From assembly GCA_046331625.1 (NCBI GenBank), contig JAXLQL010000001.1:1-64000 (forward strand): a DNA stretch of 64,000 nucleotides, read 5' to 3'. A program made the translations under genes and the position numbers. The notes beneath the pieces were generated by a model. It saw only the letters and a program-made list of their open reading frames with translations, searched no databases and had not been told where the DNA came from. Shown here piece after piece: positions 55,592 through 63,568 of this stretch (its first letter is position 1; each line of letters opens with the position of its first letter). Source of the DNA: JAXLQL01 sp046331625. Lineage in GTDB: Bacteria > Acidobacteriota > Terriglobia > Bryobacterales > Bryobacteraceae.

Positions 55592-56904
55592 TGAAACGCC
55601 GTCATTTCTTCACCGGACTCGCTGCCGCCGCGCCTGCGCTCAAAGCCGCCGCCGATTGCGGATGCGCTCCGTTCGTCCAAGGTGCAACCTCACGACCCGT
55701 GGGCGCGGAAGCGTTCGACAAAGTGGGCTCCAAGGTTCGGATCACCAACGTCAAGGCCTTCGGCGTTTCGCTCACGCCTGACTCCGACCGCCCCTACGTG
55801 TTCGTCAAAATCGAAACCAACCAAGGCGTGGTCGGCTGGGGCGAGGGAACGCTCGAAGGCAAAGCCGCGGCAGTCATGTCATGCGTCAATGACTTCAAGG
55901 AACTGCTCATCGGCGCCGACCCCATGCTCGTGGAGCATCACTGGCAATCGATGTACGTGCACAGCTTCTATCGCGCTGGCCCGGTGATCGGTTCGGCGAT
56001 CTCGGGCATCGACCAAGCGCTGTGGGACATCCGCGGCAAGCTTCTCGGCATGCCTGTGTACAAACTCTTGGGCGGTCCGTTCGATTCGCAAGGGGTGCGC
56101 GGCTACTATCACCTGCGCGGCGGCAACACTCCAGAGGCACTCGCCGAAACTCGCGAGCAAGCCAAGAAGAACGGCATCACCTGCTTCAAGACCGGCATTC
56201 CCGGATACTACGAGTGGATCGAAACCAACGCGAAGATCGATCGCGCCATCAAGTCTCTCCAGAAGCTGCGCGAAGGGATCGGCAACGAGATCGACATTGC
56301 GGTCGACTTCCACGCCAAGACCAGCCCCTCGGTCGCCTCGATCATCGTCAAGGAAGTGGAGCCGTTGAACCTGCTCTTCATCGAAGAGCCGTGCCCGCCC
56401 GAGAACGTGAAGGCCATGGCGCGGATCTCGCGCCGTTCCACCACGCCGATTGCAACCGGTGAGCGCCTCATCGCGTCGTACTCCTGCAGGGAACTCATCG
56501 AAATGGGCGTGATCGATATCTTGCAGTGCGATATCAACCACGTGGGCGGCATCACGGCGCTTTGGAAAGCTGGCGCGCTAGCGGATGCCTCTGGCGTGTC
56601 GATGGCGCCGCACGCCTGCGAAGGTCCCATTGGCGGACTCGCCACGGTCCACACCGACTCCGCCACGCCGAACTTCCTCGTGCAGGAGATTTGCTCCGGA
56701 ATCGAGCTCGACATGAAGGAGAAGGTCTGGCACGAGTGGCTCGGCTTCCCGGCCATGCGCATGGTCAACGGGAAGTTCCCGCTGCCCACCAAGCCCGGCC
56801 TCGGCTTCGACCTCACCGAGGACGCGCTCAAGAAGTACCCCTTCGGCGGCACGCGCTCCATGGCTCGCGTGTTCCACGAGGACGGCTCCGTAGCCGAGTG
56901 GTAA
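55591..56904 (+). CDS. Galactonate dehydratase-like enolase-superfamily enzyme, Tat-exported
   Basis: A 437-residue protein with a twin-arginine leader (MKRRHFFTGLAAAAPALKAA). The enolase-superfamily site is complete: D239 and H241 in VDFHAK, E265 in FIEEPCPPE, E291 in IATGER and H341 in MAPHACEGP. This combination matches D-galactonate/gluconate-type dehydratases, giving 2-keto-3-deoxy acids. Export by Tat would place it in the periplasm with the degenerate partner upstream (which has no clear Tat signal). It is followed after 4 bp by a sigma-factor gene, suggesting a shared transcript. Confidence 0.9.
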   Translation: MKRRHFFTGLAAAAPALKAAADCGCAPFVQGATSRPVGAEAFDKVGSKVRITNVKAFGVSLTPDSDRPYVFVKIETNQGVVGWGEGTLEGKAAAVMSCVNDFKELLIGADPMLVEHHWQSMYVHSFYRAGPVIGSAISGIDQALWDIRGKLLGMPVYKLLGGPFDSQGVRGYYHLRGGNTPEALAETREQAKKNGITCFKTGIPGYYEWIETNAKIDRAIKSLQKLREGIGNEIDIAVDFHAKTSPSVASIIVKEVEPLNLLFIEEPCPPENVKAMARISRRSTTPIATGERLIASYSCRELIEMGVIDILQCDINHVGGITALWKAGALADASGVSMAPHACEGPIGGLATVHTDSATPNFLVQEICSGIELDMKEKVWHEWLGFPAMRMVNGKFPLPTKPGLGFDLTEDALKKYPFGGTRSMARVFHEDGSVAEW

Positions 56905-56908
56905 TCCA

Positions 56909-57412
56909 GTGACTGCCGCGCGGGAACAGATCCTGGCCCTGTTGCGTGAAAGGATTCTGGCCTACGCGGCATCTCACATAGGGAGGGACTCAGCCGAGGA
57001 CCTCGTCCAGGAGGTCCTCTTGCTGCTCGAAACCAAATACGGCGATCGCGAGCGGCTGGAAGATTTGCTCCCGCTCTCGTTTCAGATCCTGCGCTACAAG
57101 ATCGCCGATTGGCGCAGAAAAGGCTCGCGCCGGGGCGAGTTCAACTCGGTGGATGCGGCCGAACTCGCGCTTTCCGATGGCCGGCCCGATGCCGAGTCGT
57201 TGGTGGCTCGCAGGCAGTTGGAAGAGCGCGTGGCGGCCGCATTGAGCCAACTGGAAGGCCGGTGCCGCGACATCTTCCGCATGAAGCTCGAGGGCCGCAC
57301 CTTCGAACAAATCCGGCAGGCGCTCGGCGCGGCCACGGTGAACACGGTCTACACTTGGGATTTCCGGTGCCGCAAGGCGATCCTCGAGAAAATGGGAGGA
57401 AAGTGGCAGTGA
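56909..57412 (+). CDS. ECF-type RNA polymerase sigma factor
   Basis: A 167-residue sigma-70-like protein. Region 2 is visible as DSAEDLVQEVLLLLETKYGD with downstream FQILRYKIADWRRK, and region 4 as LEGRCRDIFRMKLEGRTFEQ with the helix-turn-helix IRQALGAATVNTVYTWDFRC. The usual AEEITQ/GTVKSR-type residues are altered, so it belongs to a divergent ECF group. GTG 56909 is the start; the stop overlaps the next gene's GTG (GTGA), and that gene encodes a membrane-anchored, probably regulatory partner. Target promoters are unknown. Confidence 0.88.
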   Translation: MTAAREQILALLRERILAYAASHIGRDSAEDLVQEVLLLLETKYGDRERLEDLLPLSFQILRYKIADWRRKGSRRGEFNSVDAAELALSDGRPDAESLVARRQLEERVAAALSQLEGRCRDIFRMKLEGRTFEQIRQALGAATVNTVYTWDFRCRKAILEKMGGKWQ

Positions 57413-58440
57413 ACCCGCGCGAAGTCGAGCAAATGATCGGCGGCTACGCGACCGGTTCGCTCACTCCGGCCGAGCGCGATGCGCTGTTCCGCGCGGCACT
57501 CGAAGATCAGCAACTGTTCGATGCGCTCGCTGACGAGGACGCTCTGCGCGAACTCCTCGCGGACCCCGCGGTTCGCCAGCGCCTGCTCGGGCATCTGGCG
57601 CCGAAGCCCTCAGCATGGCAGCGGTTCGTCGCTTGGATCGGCCAGCCGATTCCGATGGCGGCTACGGCGACTGCGGCCATCGGGTTCGTAGCGGCTGCGC
57701 TGCTGCTCCAAACTCGCGAGACCAAACTGGCGTCTCCGCCTCCGGTGCAAGTGGCTGAGACACGACCAGCACCGGCGATCCAGATGGAAGAACGGGCTCG
57801 AACCCAAGCCCCGATGCCCACGACGCCCGCCGCGAAGCCGGCTCCGCAACAGAAGGCCATGAAGGCCGACTCGGTCTCCGCACCCAAGCAAGAAGCTCCA
57901 GCCTCAGCGGTGCTCTCGGAGCCGCCGCCGGAGTTACGAGCCGAAGCAGCAGCGGCTCCAGTCCCGGCCCTCCCCGCCACAGCTCCCGCGGCCCCCGCGG
58001 AACCAGCGAAGGCCAAGCTGGTCAGGGCGGCGGGGGCCGTCTCCTCCGAGGCTCCCTTTCGCTACCAAATCGAACGGCTCCAGAGGGATGGAACCTGGGT
58101 CCAGTTTGGTGGCGAAGTCGACCGCAATGATCGAGTCCGTCTGAGAGTCACCGCGGCTCTGCCGGGGACCATCACGCTGAGCGAAGGGCCAAGGATTCTC
58201 CAGTCGCAGCGCGTGGAACCCGGCAGCGCTTACACCTTCGAGATCGCGTCCAACGGCCAACGCAACGAACGGGCTTTCGATCTCGGCTACTCCCGGTCTC
58301 AGGTGGCGCCGGCCGGAGCCGTGGCAGGCTTTCGATCGGCGAGGCAGCCAGCGATGGCCGGCACCGACGCCGAAAAGAAGGTGTCGAATTCTGTCGAGTC
58401 GGCGCCTTACTCCGTGACCGTGCGGTTGCGGTTCGAGTAG
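57409..58440 (+). CDS. Putative membrane-anchored anti-sigma factor
   Basis: A 343-residue protein. The N-terminal domain (residues 1-70, MIGGYATGSLTPAERDALFR, LEDQQLFDALADEDALREL) is the type found next to ECF sigma factors in acidobacteria; it lacks the HxxxCxxC zinc site of classical ZAS anti-sigmas. One transmembrane helix follows (about 80-100, AATATAAIGFVAAALLLQ), then a long Ala/Pro-rich linker, and a C-terminal beta domain outside (FRYQIERLQRDGTWVQFGGE). Start is GTG 57409, with GGAGGA 8 bp upstream; GTG 57403 is in frame as well. GTGA overlap with the sigma gene supports a sigma/anti-sigma pair. Confidence 0.83.
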   Translation: MNPREVEQMIGGYATGSLTPAERDALFRAALEDQQLFDALADEDALRELLADPAVRQRLLGHLAPKPSAWQRFVAWIGQPIPMAATATAAIGFVAAALLLQTRETKLASPPPVQVAETRPAPAIQMEERARTQAPMPTTPAAKPAPQQKAMKADSVSAPKQEAPASAVLSEPPPELRAEAAAAPVPALPATAPAAPAEPAKAKLVRAAGAVSSEAPFRYQIERLQRDGTWVQFGGEVDRNDRVRLRVTAALPGTITLSEGPRILQSQRVEPGSAYTFEIASNGQRNERAFDLGYSRSQVAPAGAVAGFRSARQPAMAGTDAEKKVSNSVESAPYSVTVRLRFE

Positions 58441-58442
58441 GC

Positions 58443-59027
58443 CTACCGCCGCGCCGCACCGAACCACCGATAGACGCCACCCAGCAAAACCAGGGCCATA
58501 CCGAAGGCGGTCATGAAGGCATATCCGTCGCGGATCACCTTCATTGACGTTCCGCTCTCCACGAAGTGCGTCGCCACACGCACGGCTTCTTCACCGGTGC
58601 GATCGATGATGCGAAGCTGCGGCACCACGACAGTTGTCGACACCTGGTCGGTGTAGAGGTCGAACTCGGTGCCCTCACGCAGATGGCGAGTTCCAGCGGC
58701 CAGCATCCCGACCGGTGCGTCTGCCCGCTTTCGGGTTCGTAGTCCGATCCAGGTACCGTCCGTCAGTTGGACGCGATCCACCACCAGGTCGAATGAAGGC
58801 TCCGTGACCACCTTACCGTGCACTGCCGCCCCCGTCTGGATGGCGACGCTCGCCCCGAACTCGACCGGCTCTACCACCGATAGAGCGATCGAACCGTCCG
58901 GACCAGCCGGAGCGGCGTGCACATCCTGGTCTAGCCGGACCCGCACTCGGGTACCTTCGGCCACGGTCACCTGAGCCTGTGCGACCGCTATTGTCATGAC
59001 AAAACCAAGCCAAAACGTCTTTCGCAT
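58443..59027 (-). CDS. Hypothetical exported protein with C-terminal membrane helix
   Basis: A 194-residue protein with a signal peptide (KTFWLGFVMTIAVAQAQ) and a C-terminal transmembrane helix (AFMTAFGMALVLLGGVYRW). The middle is strand-rich (VAEGTRVRVRLDQDVHAAPA, GAAVHGKVV), similar to the secreted barrel-like modules common in acidobacteria. No family is assigned. AGGGGAG precedes the ATG at 59027. It lies between two ECF sigma modules on the opposite strand, its stop 2 bp from that of the first module, so it may belong to neither regulon or be a target of one. Confidence 0.8.
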   Translation of the reverse strand: MRKTFWLGFVMTIAVAQAQVTVAEGTRVRVRLDQDVHAAPAGPDGSIALSVVEPVEFGASVAIQTGAAVHGKVVTEPSFDLVVDRVQLTDGTWIGLRTRKRADAPVGMLAAGTRHLREGTEFDLYTDQVSTTVVVPQLRIIDRTGEEAVRVATHFVESGTSMKVIRDGYAFMTAFGMALVLLGGVYRWFGAARR

Positions 59028-59200
59028 TCTCGTCTCCCCTTTGTACTCCCCGCATCTCGCTACGAGGTAGCCACAGAATGCACTAGGCGTGTAAGGTCGT
59101 TATGTACGCAACGGCACGGAGTGTAAGGGAACGGTTAATTTTCTGTGCGCCGTATCTTTACACGCCCGATCTGGTAACCCTGATCAGAGAGAACAGGCGA

Positions 59201-59707
59201 ATGGCGATGAACGATTCCGAAATCCGGGCCGCCTACCGCGAACACAAAGACGCGGTCTATCGCTTCGCCTGGCGGATGACGGGATCCAAAGCTACCGCTG
59301 AGGACATCGTCCAGGATTGCTTCACTGTCCTGCTCCGGCGGCCCGATGCCTACGATCCGGCTCGCGCGCCGCTCCGGCCGTTCCTGTTGGCCATGGCCCG
59401 GAACCTGGCATGGAAGCGCTGGCGCACGGAGCAGCGCTGGGATGCGCTCGAGGACGACGCCTGCGCGGTCGAGCCGATCGATCCGTCGTCGGGCCAGATT
59501 TCGGATCTCGTGGGCCGTGCTGTCCAATCGCTGCCGCCGTTGCAGCGGGAGGCATTGGTGCTGTTCGAATACGACGGGCTGTCGCTCGAGGAGATCGCGC
59601 GGACTGTCGAGGCGGAAGTCGGCACCGTGAAAGCGCGGCTCCATCGCGCTCGGGAGAATCTCCGCCGCATGTTGAAGGGAGTCCGGTATGGAACCGTGGA
59701 ACGATGA
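59201..59707 (+). CDS. ECF-type RNA polymerase sigma factor (second module)
   Basis: A 168-residue ECF sigma factor. Region 2: YRFAWRMTGSKATAEDIVQD, CFTVLLRRPDAYD, LRPFLLAMARNLAWKRWR. Region 4: LPPLQREALVLFEYDGLSLE, EIARTVEAEVGTVKARLHRA. This is a classical RpoE-like ECF, unlike the divergent one at 56909. The start is ATG 59201 or 59207 (MAMNDSEIRAAY); the open frame to 59102 has no ribosome-binding site. A GGAAC at 59128-59132 with CGTAT 18 bp later might be a self-regulated ECF promoter. The 3' end overlaps the next small gene by 20 bp. Confidence 0.9.
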   Translation: MAMNDSEIRAAYREHKDAVYRFAWRMTGSKATAEDIVQDCFTVLLRRPDAYDPARAPLRPFLLAMARNLAWKRWRTEQRWDALEDDACAVEPIDPSSGQISDLVGRAVQSLPPLQREALVLFEYDGLSLEEIARTVEAEVGTVKARLHRARENLRRMLKGVRYGTVER

Positions 59708-59981
59708 CGAACTGAATCGCATTTTGAGACAGTGGCAGGCGCCGTCGGCTCCTCCGCACTTAGAACACCGCATTTTCGACGCGCGGCCTTGGTGGAGGAT
59801 CTTCACGGGCTCGGTGCGGATCCCGATTCCTGTCTTTGCACTACTGCTCCTCGCGATGGCCCTGGCGTGGATCACGCCTCCCCGTCGGGCACTGCCGGCC
59901 GTCAATCCGCCGGAATTGAAGATGTCAGACTTTCAACCTGTTGACCGGCTTGAAGCCAAAGTGATTCGGAGGTCCCAATGA
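59688..59981 (+). CDS. Small membrane protein, likely anti-sigma partner
   Basis: A 97-residue protein with an N-terminal amphipathic helix (DDELNRILRQWQAPSAPPHL), one transmembrane helix (RIPIPVFALLLLAMALAWIT) and a short outer tail. The size and order after an ECF sigma gene (20-bp overlap) suggest a minimal anti-sigma or membrane tether; there are no zinc ligands. Start is ATG 59688. Its stop overlaps the next gene (ATGA). The family is not recognised. Confidence 0.8.
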   Translation: MEPWNDDELNRILRQWQAPSAPPHLEHRIFDARPWWRIFTGSVRIPIPVFALLLLAMALAWITPPRRALPAVNPPELKMSDFQPVDRLEAKVIRRSQ

Positions 59982-60862
59982 AACGTATAGCCGCATTCCT
60001 GTTTTTGCACTTGGCCTGCAACGCTTCGCAAGTGATCATGAGCGGATCTGGCTCGAAGAAAGACGGCGCGCAATTTCGCTACGAGACGCGCATTGAGCCC
60101 GAGATCGCGGGCCAGAAGCTGACCGGCTTCGGCGAGGGCGGCCTGGTGGTGAACCAGCGCTTCCATCGGTTTCTCAGCGATCGCGAGAGCAAGAGATTCT
60201 ACGGATACGACCTGGACGTCAGCAAGCAACCGGACGGCAAGACGCTGGTCATGTTCTATCCGCTCAGCCTCACGGCTCAGAAGTTGCTATTGAAGGATCC
60301 GGCCGCCTGGACGCAGATTCCGACCCCGCAGCTTCCCGCCAACCAAAGCGTGAGCGACAGTTCGGAGGCCATCCGTGTGGACCTGTTCCTGCATCCAGTA
60401 ACCGGCCAACGCATCATCGACTACCTGTACTTCGATGGAAAGCCTTCGTCGAGGATCGCCTCAATGCCCCTGCGGGACTTCACTGTGGACGACGCACCGC
60501 TGACGTTTGCGGAAATGAAGTTTCGGCTCAACGGAAAAGCTGTCGAGGGCATGGACGGCGGCGGCATCAGCGGTGAAGCGGTGTTCTTCTACCTTCCCGG
60601 CCGAGGTCGCTACGTGATGTCGCTTGCGCCGAACGCGGACCTCGGTTTCCGGAAAGCCGGAGAGATTCGCGGGAACGAGGCTTCGGTCACGATCGGAAGC
60701 GACACTTTCCGGGTTGAGTGCAAAGGTCCGATCGCCCCCGGAGGCGGAGCGTTCCACCTCTATGTTCACTACGATCCGGCTTGGCGTCCGCGAGACGGTG
60801 TGGTTGGACCGATGTGGGGAGCCGCGTTGGCGAAGATGTTGGTGCGGCCGTCAAACCGGTAG
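59978..60862 (+). CDS. Hypothetical exported protein of the second sigma module
   Basis: A 294-residue protein with a signal peptide (KRIAAFLFLHLACNASQ); a lipobox is not convincing (LACN, C15). It is strand-rich throughout, with GQKLTGFGEGGLVVNQRFHRF, RFYGYDLDVSKQPDGKTLV and GISGEAVFFYLPGRGRY. No family is recognised; many acidobacterial ECF operons carry similar exported proteins of unknown role. ATG 59978 overlaps the upstream stop (ATGA). The 3' end overlaps the convergent histidine-kinase gene by 12 bp. Confidence 0.8.
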   Translation: MKRIAAFLFLHLACNASQVIMSGSGSKKDGAQFRYETRIEPEIAGQKLTGFGEGGLVVNQRFHRFLSDRESKRFYGYDLDVSKQPDGKTLVMFYPLSLTAQKLLLKDPAAWTQIPTPQLPANQSVSDSSEAIRVDLFLHPVTGQRIIDYLYFDGKPSSRIASMPLRDFTVDDAPLTFAEMKFRLNGKAVEGMDGGGISGEAVFFYLPGRGRYVMSLAPNADLGFRKAGEIRGNEASVTIGSDTFRVECKGPIAPGGGAFHLYVHYDPAWRPRDGVVGPMWGAALAKMLVRPSNR

Positions 60863-62191
60863 CCGCAACACCGCCTCGCACCCTTTGCCGCCCGGCCGAT
60901 TGCGCAGCGTGATCTCGCCGCGATGCGCTTCGGCGATCTGGCGACACAGTACCAGTCCGATGCCCGATCCGCCCGGCTTGGTGGTGAAGAACGGTACAAA
61001 AAGATTCGCCGTGTTCGCCAACCCGAGCCCATCGTCGATCACCATCACTTCGAGCCATGATCCCGTCTTGCGCCATCGGACCCACACGCCGCCTTTCGTC
61101 TCGAGCGCTGCGTCGGCGGCGTTGCGAACGAGGTTGATCAGCAATTGATCGAGTTGGTCATTGTCGCCCTTGATCTCGAGCGCAGGTCCGGCATCCACCT
61201 CGAGCTTCACACGCGTTTCGAGAGCAGTCACGCGCTTGATCCAAGCTGCCACATCCACGGCGCCCATGACGGGCGGCGGCAGCTTCGCGAGCCTGGCGTA
61301 GGCGTCCATGAATCGCGAGAGCGATTCGGCGCGGCCTCCGATCACTCCGAGCCCACGCTGCGCGTCTTCGCGCCAATCTCCTGGGAGCGGCTCGCGGCCG
61401 ATCAGCGTGCTCAAGCTACCGGCGATCGAGCGAATCGGCGCTAGTGAATTATTGAGCTCGTGACCGATCACGCGCACCAGCCGCTTCCAGGCGAGCAGTT
61501 GTTCCTCGCGCAGCGCGCGCGTCAGGTCTTCGATCACCAGCAGCCGGTGCGGCATTCCGCCTTCCCGGAATGACGACAGCCGGATACCCCAGCGTCCGGA
61601 GCCGCCCGGGAAAGATCTCTCGATCGTAGTGTGATGCTGCGGACCATCGAGCAGAGCCGCCAACCCCAGTTCCTCGGCGCTCTGCCCCAGCATCTTGTCG
61701 CCGGGGATATCGAGCAACCGTTCCGCGGCCCGATTCACGAGCCGCAACCGGCGCTGATCGTCGAAGGTGAAGACCGCCACGTCGATCTCCGCCATCACGG
61801 TCCGCAACAGCGCGCTGGCTTCCACGGCGCCCATGCGCTGGCTGTGGAGCGTCTCGCTGAGCGTGTTGACTTCGCGATAGACCTCGTCGAGCGCGTCGCC
61901 TTGGTGGGAACTGTGCGCGCGCACCGAGTAGTCGCCTTCGCCGAGCGCCGCCAGCAGGTTCGCCAAAGTCTGCAGCGGACGTATCAGACGCTCGCGCAGA
62001 ACGAAGGTCGCGCCCAGCCATACGACGACTACGATTCCACCGAGCGTCCAGCGCACACGGTCCGCGTAGTCGCCATGCCACAGCAGCCACAACGCAGCCG
62101 CCACCGCCGGAAGCCCAGCGGCGAACGCCAGAAGCGCAAGCCGGTTCTCATAGGCCAAGCGCGCGCGCCGTGGCCCCGTGGTGGGTGACAT
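60851..62191 (-). CDS. NtrY-like sensor histidine kinase
   Basis: A 446-residue membrane kinase. Two N-terminal helices (residues 18-38, 48-66) bound a short outer loop; a HAMP-type linker (67-118), a PAS domain (125-225, VAVFTFDDQRRLRLVNRAAE), and the kinase core follow: HisKA with H244 in VIGHELNNSLAPI, N-box LINLVRNAADA (351-361), VIDDGLGL and TTKPGGSGIGL. Residues look catalytic. The GHELNNSLAPI form and adjacent NtrC-type regulator place it in the NtrY/NtrX-like group, though nitrogen control is not implied. It is co-transcribed with the regulator upstream (15-bp gap). An upstream TACAAT 2 nt before the ATG looks coincidental. Confidence 0.92.
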   Translation of the reverse strand: MSPTTGPRRARLAYENRLALLAFAAGLPAVAAALWLLWHGDYADRVRWTLGGIVVVVWLGATFVLRERLIRPLQTLANLLAALGEGDYSVRAHSSHQGDALDEVYREVNTLSETLHSQRMGAVEASALLRTVMAEIDVAVFTFDDQRRLRLVNRAAERLLDIPGDKMLGQSAEELGLAALLDGPQHHTTIERSFPGGSGRWGIRLSSFREGGMPHRLLVIEDLTRALREEQLLAWKRLVRVIGHELNNSLAPIRSIAGSLSTLIGREPLPGDWREDAQRGLGVIGGRAESLSRFMDAYARLAKLPPPVMGAVDVAAWIKRVTALETRVKLEVDAGPALEIKGDNDQLDQLLINLVRNAADAALETKGGVWVRWRKTGSWLEVMVIDDGLGLANTANLFVPFFTTKPGGSGIGLVLCRQIAEAHRGEITLRNRPGGKGCEAVLRLPV

Positions 62192-62206
62192 GAATTGTAA
62201 GCGGAA

Positions 62207-63565
62207 TTACAGCCCGTACCGTTGAATTCTACGATATAACGCGGACCGGCTGAGGCCGAGGGCGTTCGCGGCATGACTGACGTTGCCCTGGTAGCGGGCA
62301 AGAGACTTCTTGATGAGGAACGCTTCCACCTCTTCGATGCTCATCTCTTCCAGGCGATTGGGCGCGTCTCGGCCGGTGCGCAAAGCGAGGTCGCTCGAGC
62401 GAATCTGCGGCCCTTCGGCCATCAATACGGCCCGCTCGATGGCGTGATCGAGCTCGCGAATATTGCCGGGCCACGAGTGCGAAATCAGCGCCTGCATGGC
62501 GCCCGCATCGAAGCCGGTGACTCGCTTGCGATAGCGCTCGATCTTCGACTGCAGAAAGTGCGCGGCCAGCTCCGGGATGTCTTCCTTACGCTCGCGCAAG
62601 GGCGGAATGCGGATCTCTACGGTGTTCAGGCGAAACAGCAAATCCTCACGGAAGCGCCCCGCGCGGGCCTCCGTATCAAGGTCAGCATTCGTAGCCGAGA
62701 TGATCCGCACGTCAATGCGCCGCGTCTTCGAAGAGCCGACTCGCTCGAACTCGCCGGTCTCGAGCACCCGCAGCAGGCGCGCCTGTTGGCTCATCGGCAC
62801 GTTGGCGATTTCGTCGAGGAACAGGGTTCCGCCGTCGGCCAACTCGAAGCGGCCGACGCGATCCACCTTGGCGTCAGTGAACGCGCCCTTCACGTGCCCG
62901 AAGAGTTCGCTCTCGAACAGGCTTTCCGTCAGTCCGCCGGTGTTGACAGTGACGAGCGGACGCCCGGCCCGCCGCGAGACAGCATGGATCGCTTGCGCCA
63001 CCACGCCCTTACCCACGCCGTGTTCGCCCGTGACGAGAATGTTGGCATCGGACGGGCCCACGCGCGAGATCACCTGTAGCACCGGCTGCATCGACGGCGC
63101 TTTGGCGATCAGCACTGGACCGCCTTCTCCGCGCAGCGCACGGTTCTCGGCTTCCAACCGCTGACCACGCCGAAGCGCCTGCGTCAGCGCGGTTTGCGTG
63201 GCCACCGTAGCGAGCAACCGCGGGTTGTCCCAGGGCTTCTGTACGAAATCGCGGGCGCCTTGGCGCATTGCTTCCACGGCGAGTTCGATCGAAGCCCAAG
63301 CCGTCATCACCACCACACCGAGCGTTGCGTCGACCGCGCGCAACTCCTTCAGCAGCTCGAGCCCTTCGGCGCCAGACGTAGTGTCTCGCGTGTAGTTGAG
63401 GTCGATCAACGCGACATCGAATTCTCGCGACTCGGCCGCCGCAATCGCCGCTGCGGGCGACCCCGCCGTTTCCACCGTGTAACCCTCGGGCTTGAGCAAT
63501 AATCGGAGCGCCTCGAGCACTCCGGCTTGGTCATCGGCGATGAGAATGGTCCCTGGAGAAGCCAT
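62207..63565 (-). CDS. NtrC-family sigma-54-dependent response regulator
   Basis: A 452-residue regulator. Receiver domain (5-120) with acidic pair D11/D12, phosphoacceptor D55 (VALIDLN), T88 and K110. The AAA+ domain (150-390) has Walker A GEHGVGKG (180-187), Walker B GGTLFLDE (245-252) and the sensor region FREDLLFRL. The sigma-54 contact loop reads GAFTDA (227-232) instead of GAFTGA, a variant also seen in other NtrX-like proteins. A Fis-type HTH closes it (YQGNVSHAANALGLSRSALY). It presumably activates sigma-54 promoters when phosphorylated by the kinase encoded just downstream. Confidence 0.94.
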   Translation of the reverse strand: MASPGTILIADDQAGVLEALRLLLKPEGYTVETAGSPAAAIAAAESREFDVALIDLNYTRDTTSGAEGLELLKELRAVDATLGVVVMTAWASIELAVEAMRQGARDFVQKPWDNPRLLATVATQTALTQALRRGQRLEAENRALRGEGGPVLIAKAPSMQPVLQVISRVGPSDANILVTGEHGVGKGVVAQAIHAVSRRAGRPLVTVNTGGLTESLFESELFGHVKGAFTDAKVDRVGRFELADGGTLFLDEIANVPMSQQARLLRVLETGEFERVGSSKTRRIDVRIISATNADLDTEARAGRFREDLLFRLNTVEIRIPPLRERKEDIPELAAHFLQSKIERYRKRVTGFDAGAMQALISHSWPGNIRELDHAIERAVLMAEGPQIRSSDLALRTGRDAPNRLEEMSIEEVEAFLIKKSLARYQGNVSHAANALGLSRSALYRRIQRYGL

Positions 63566-63568
63566 CGT

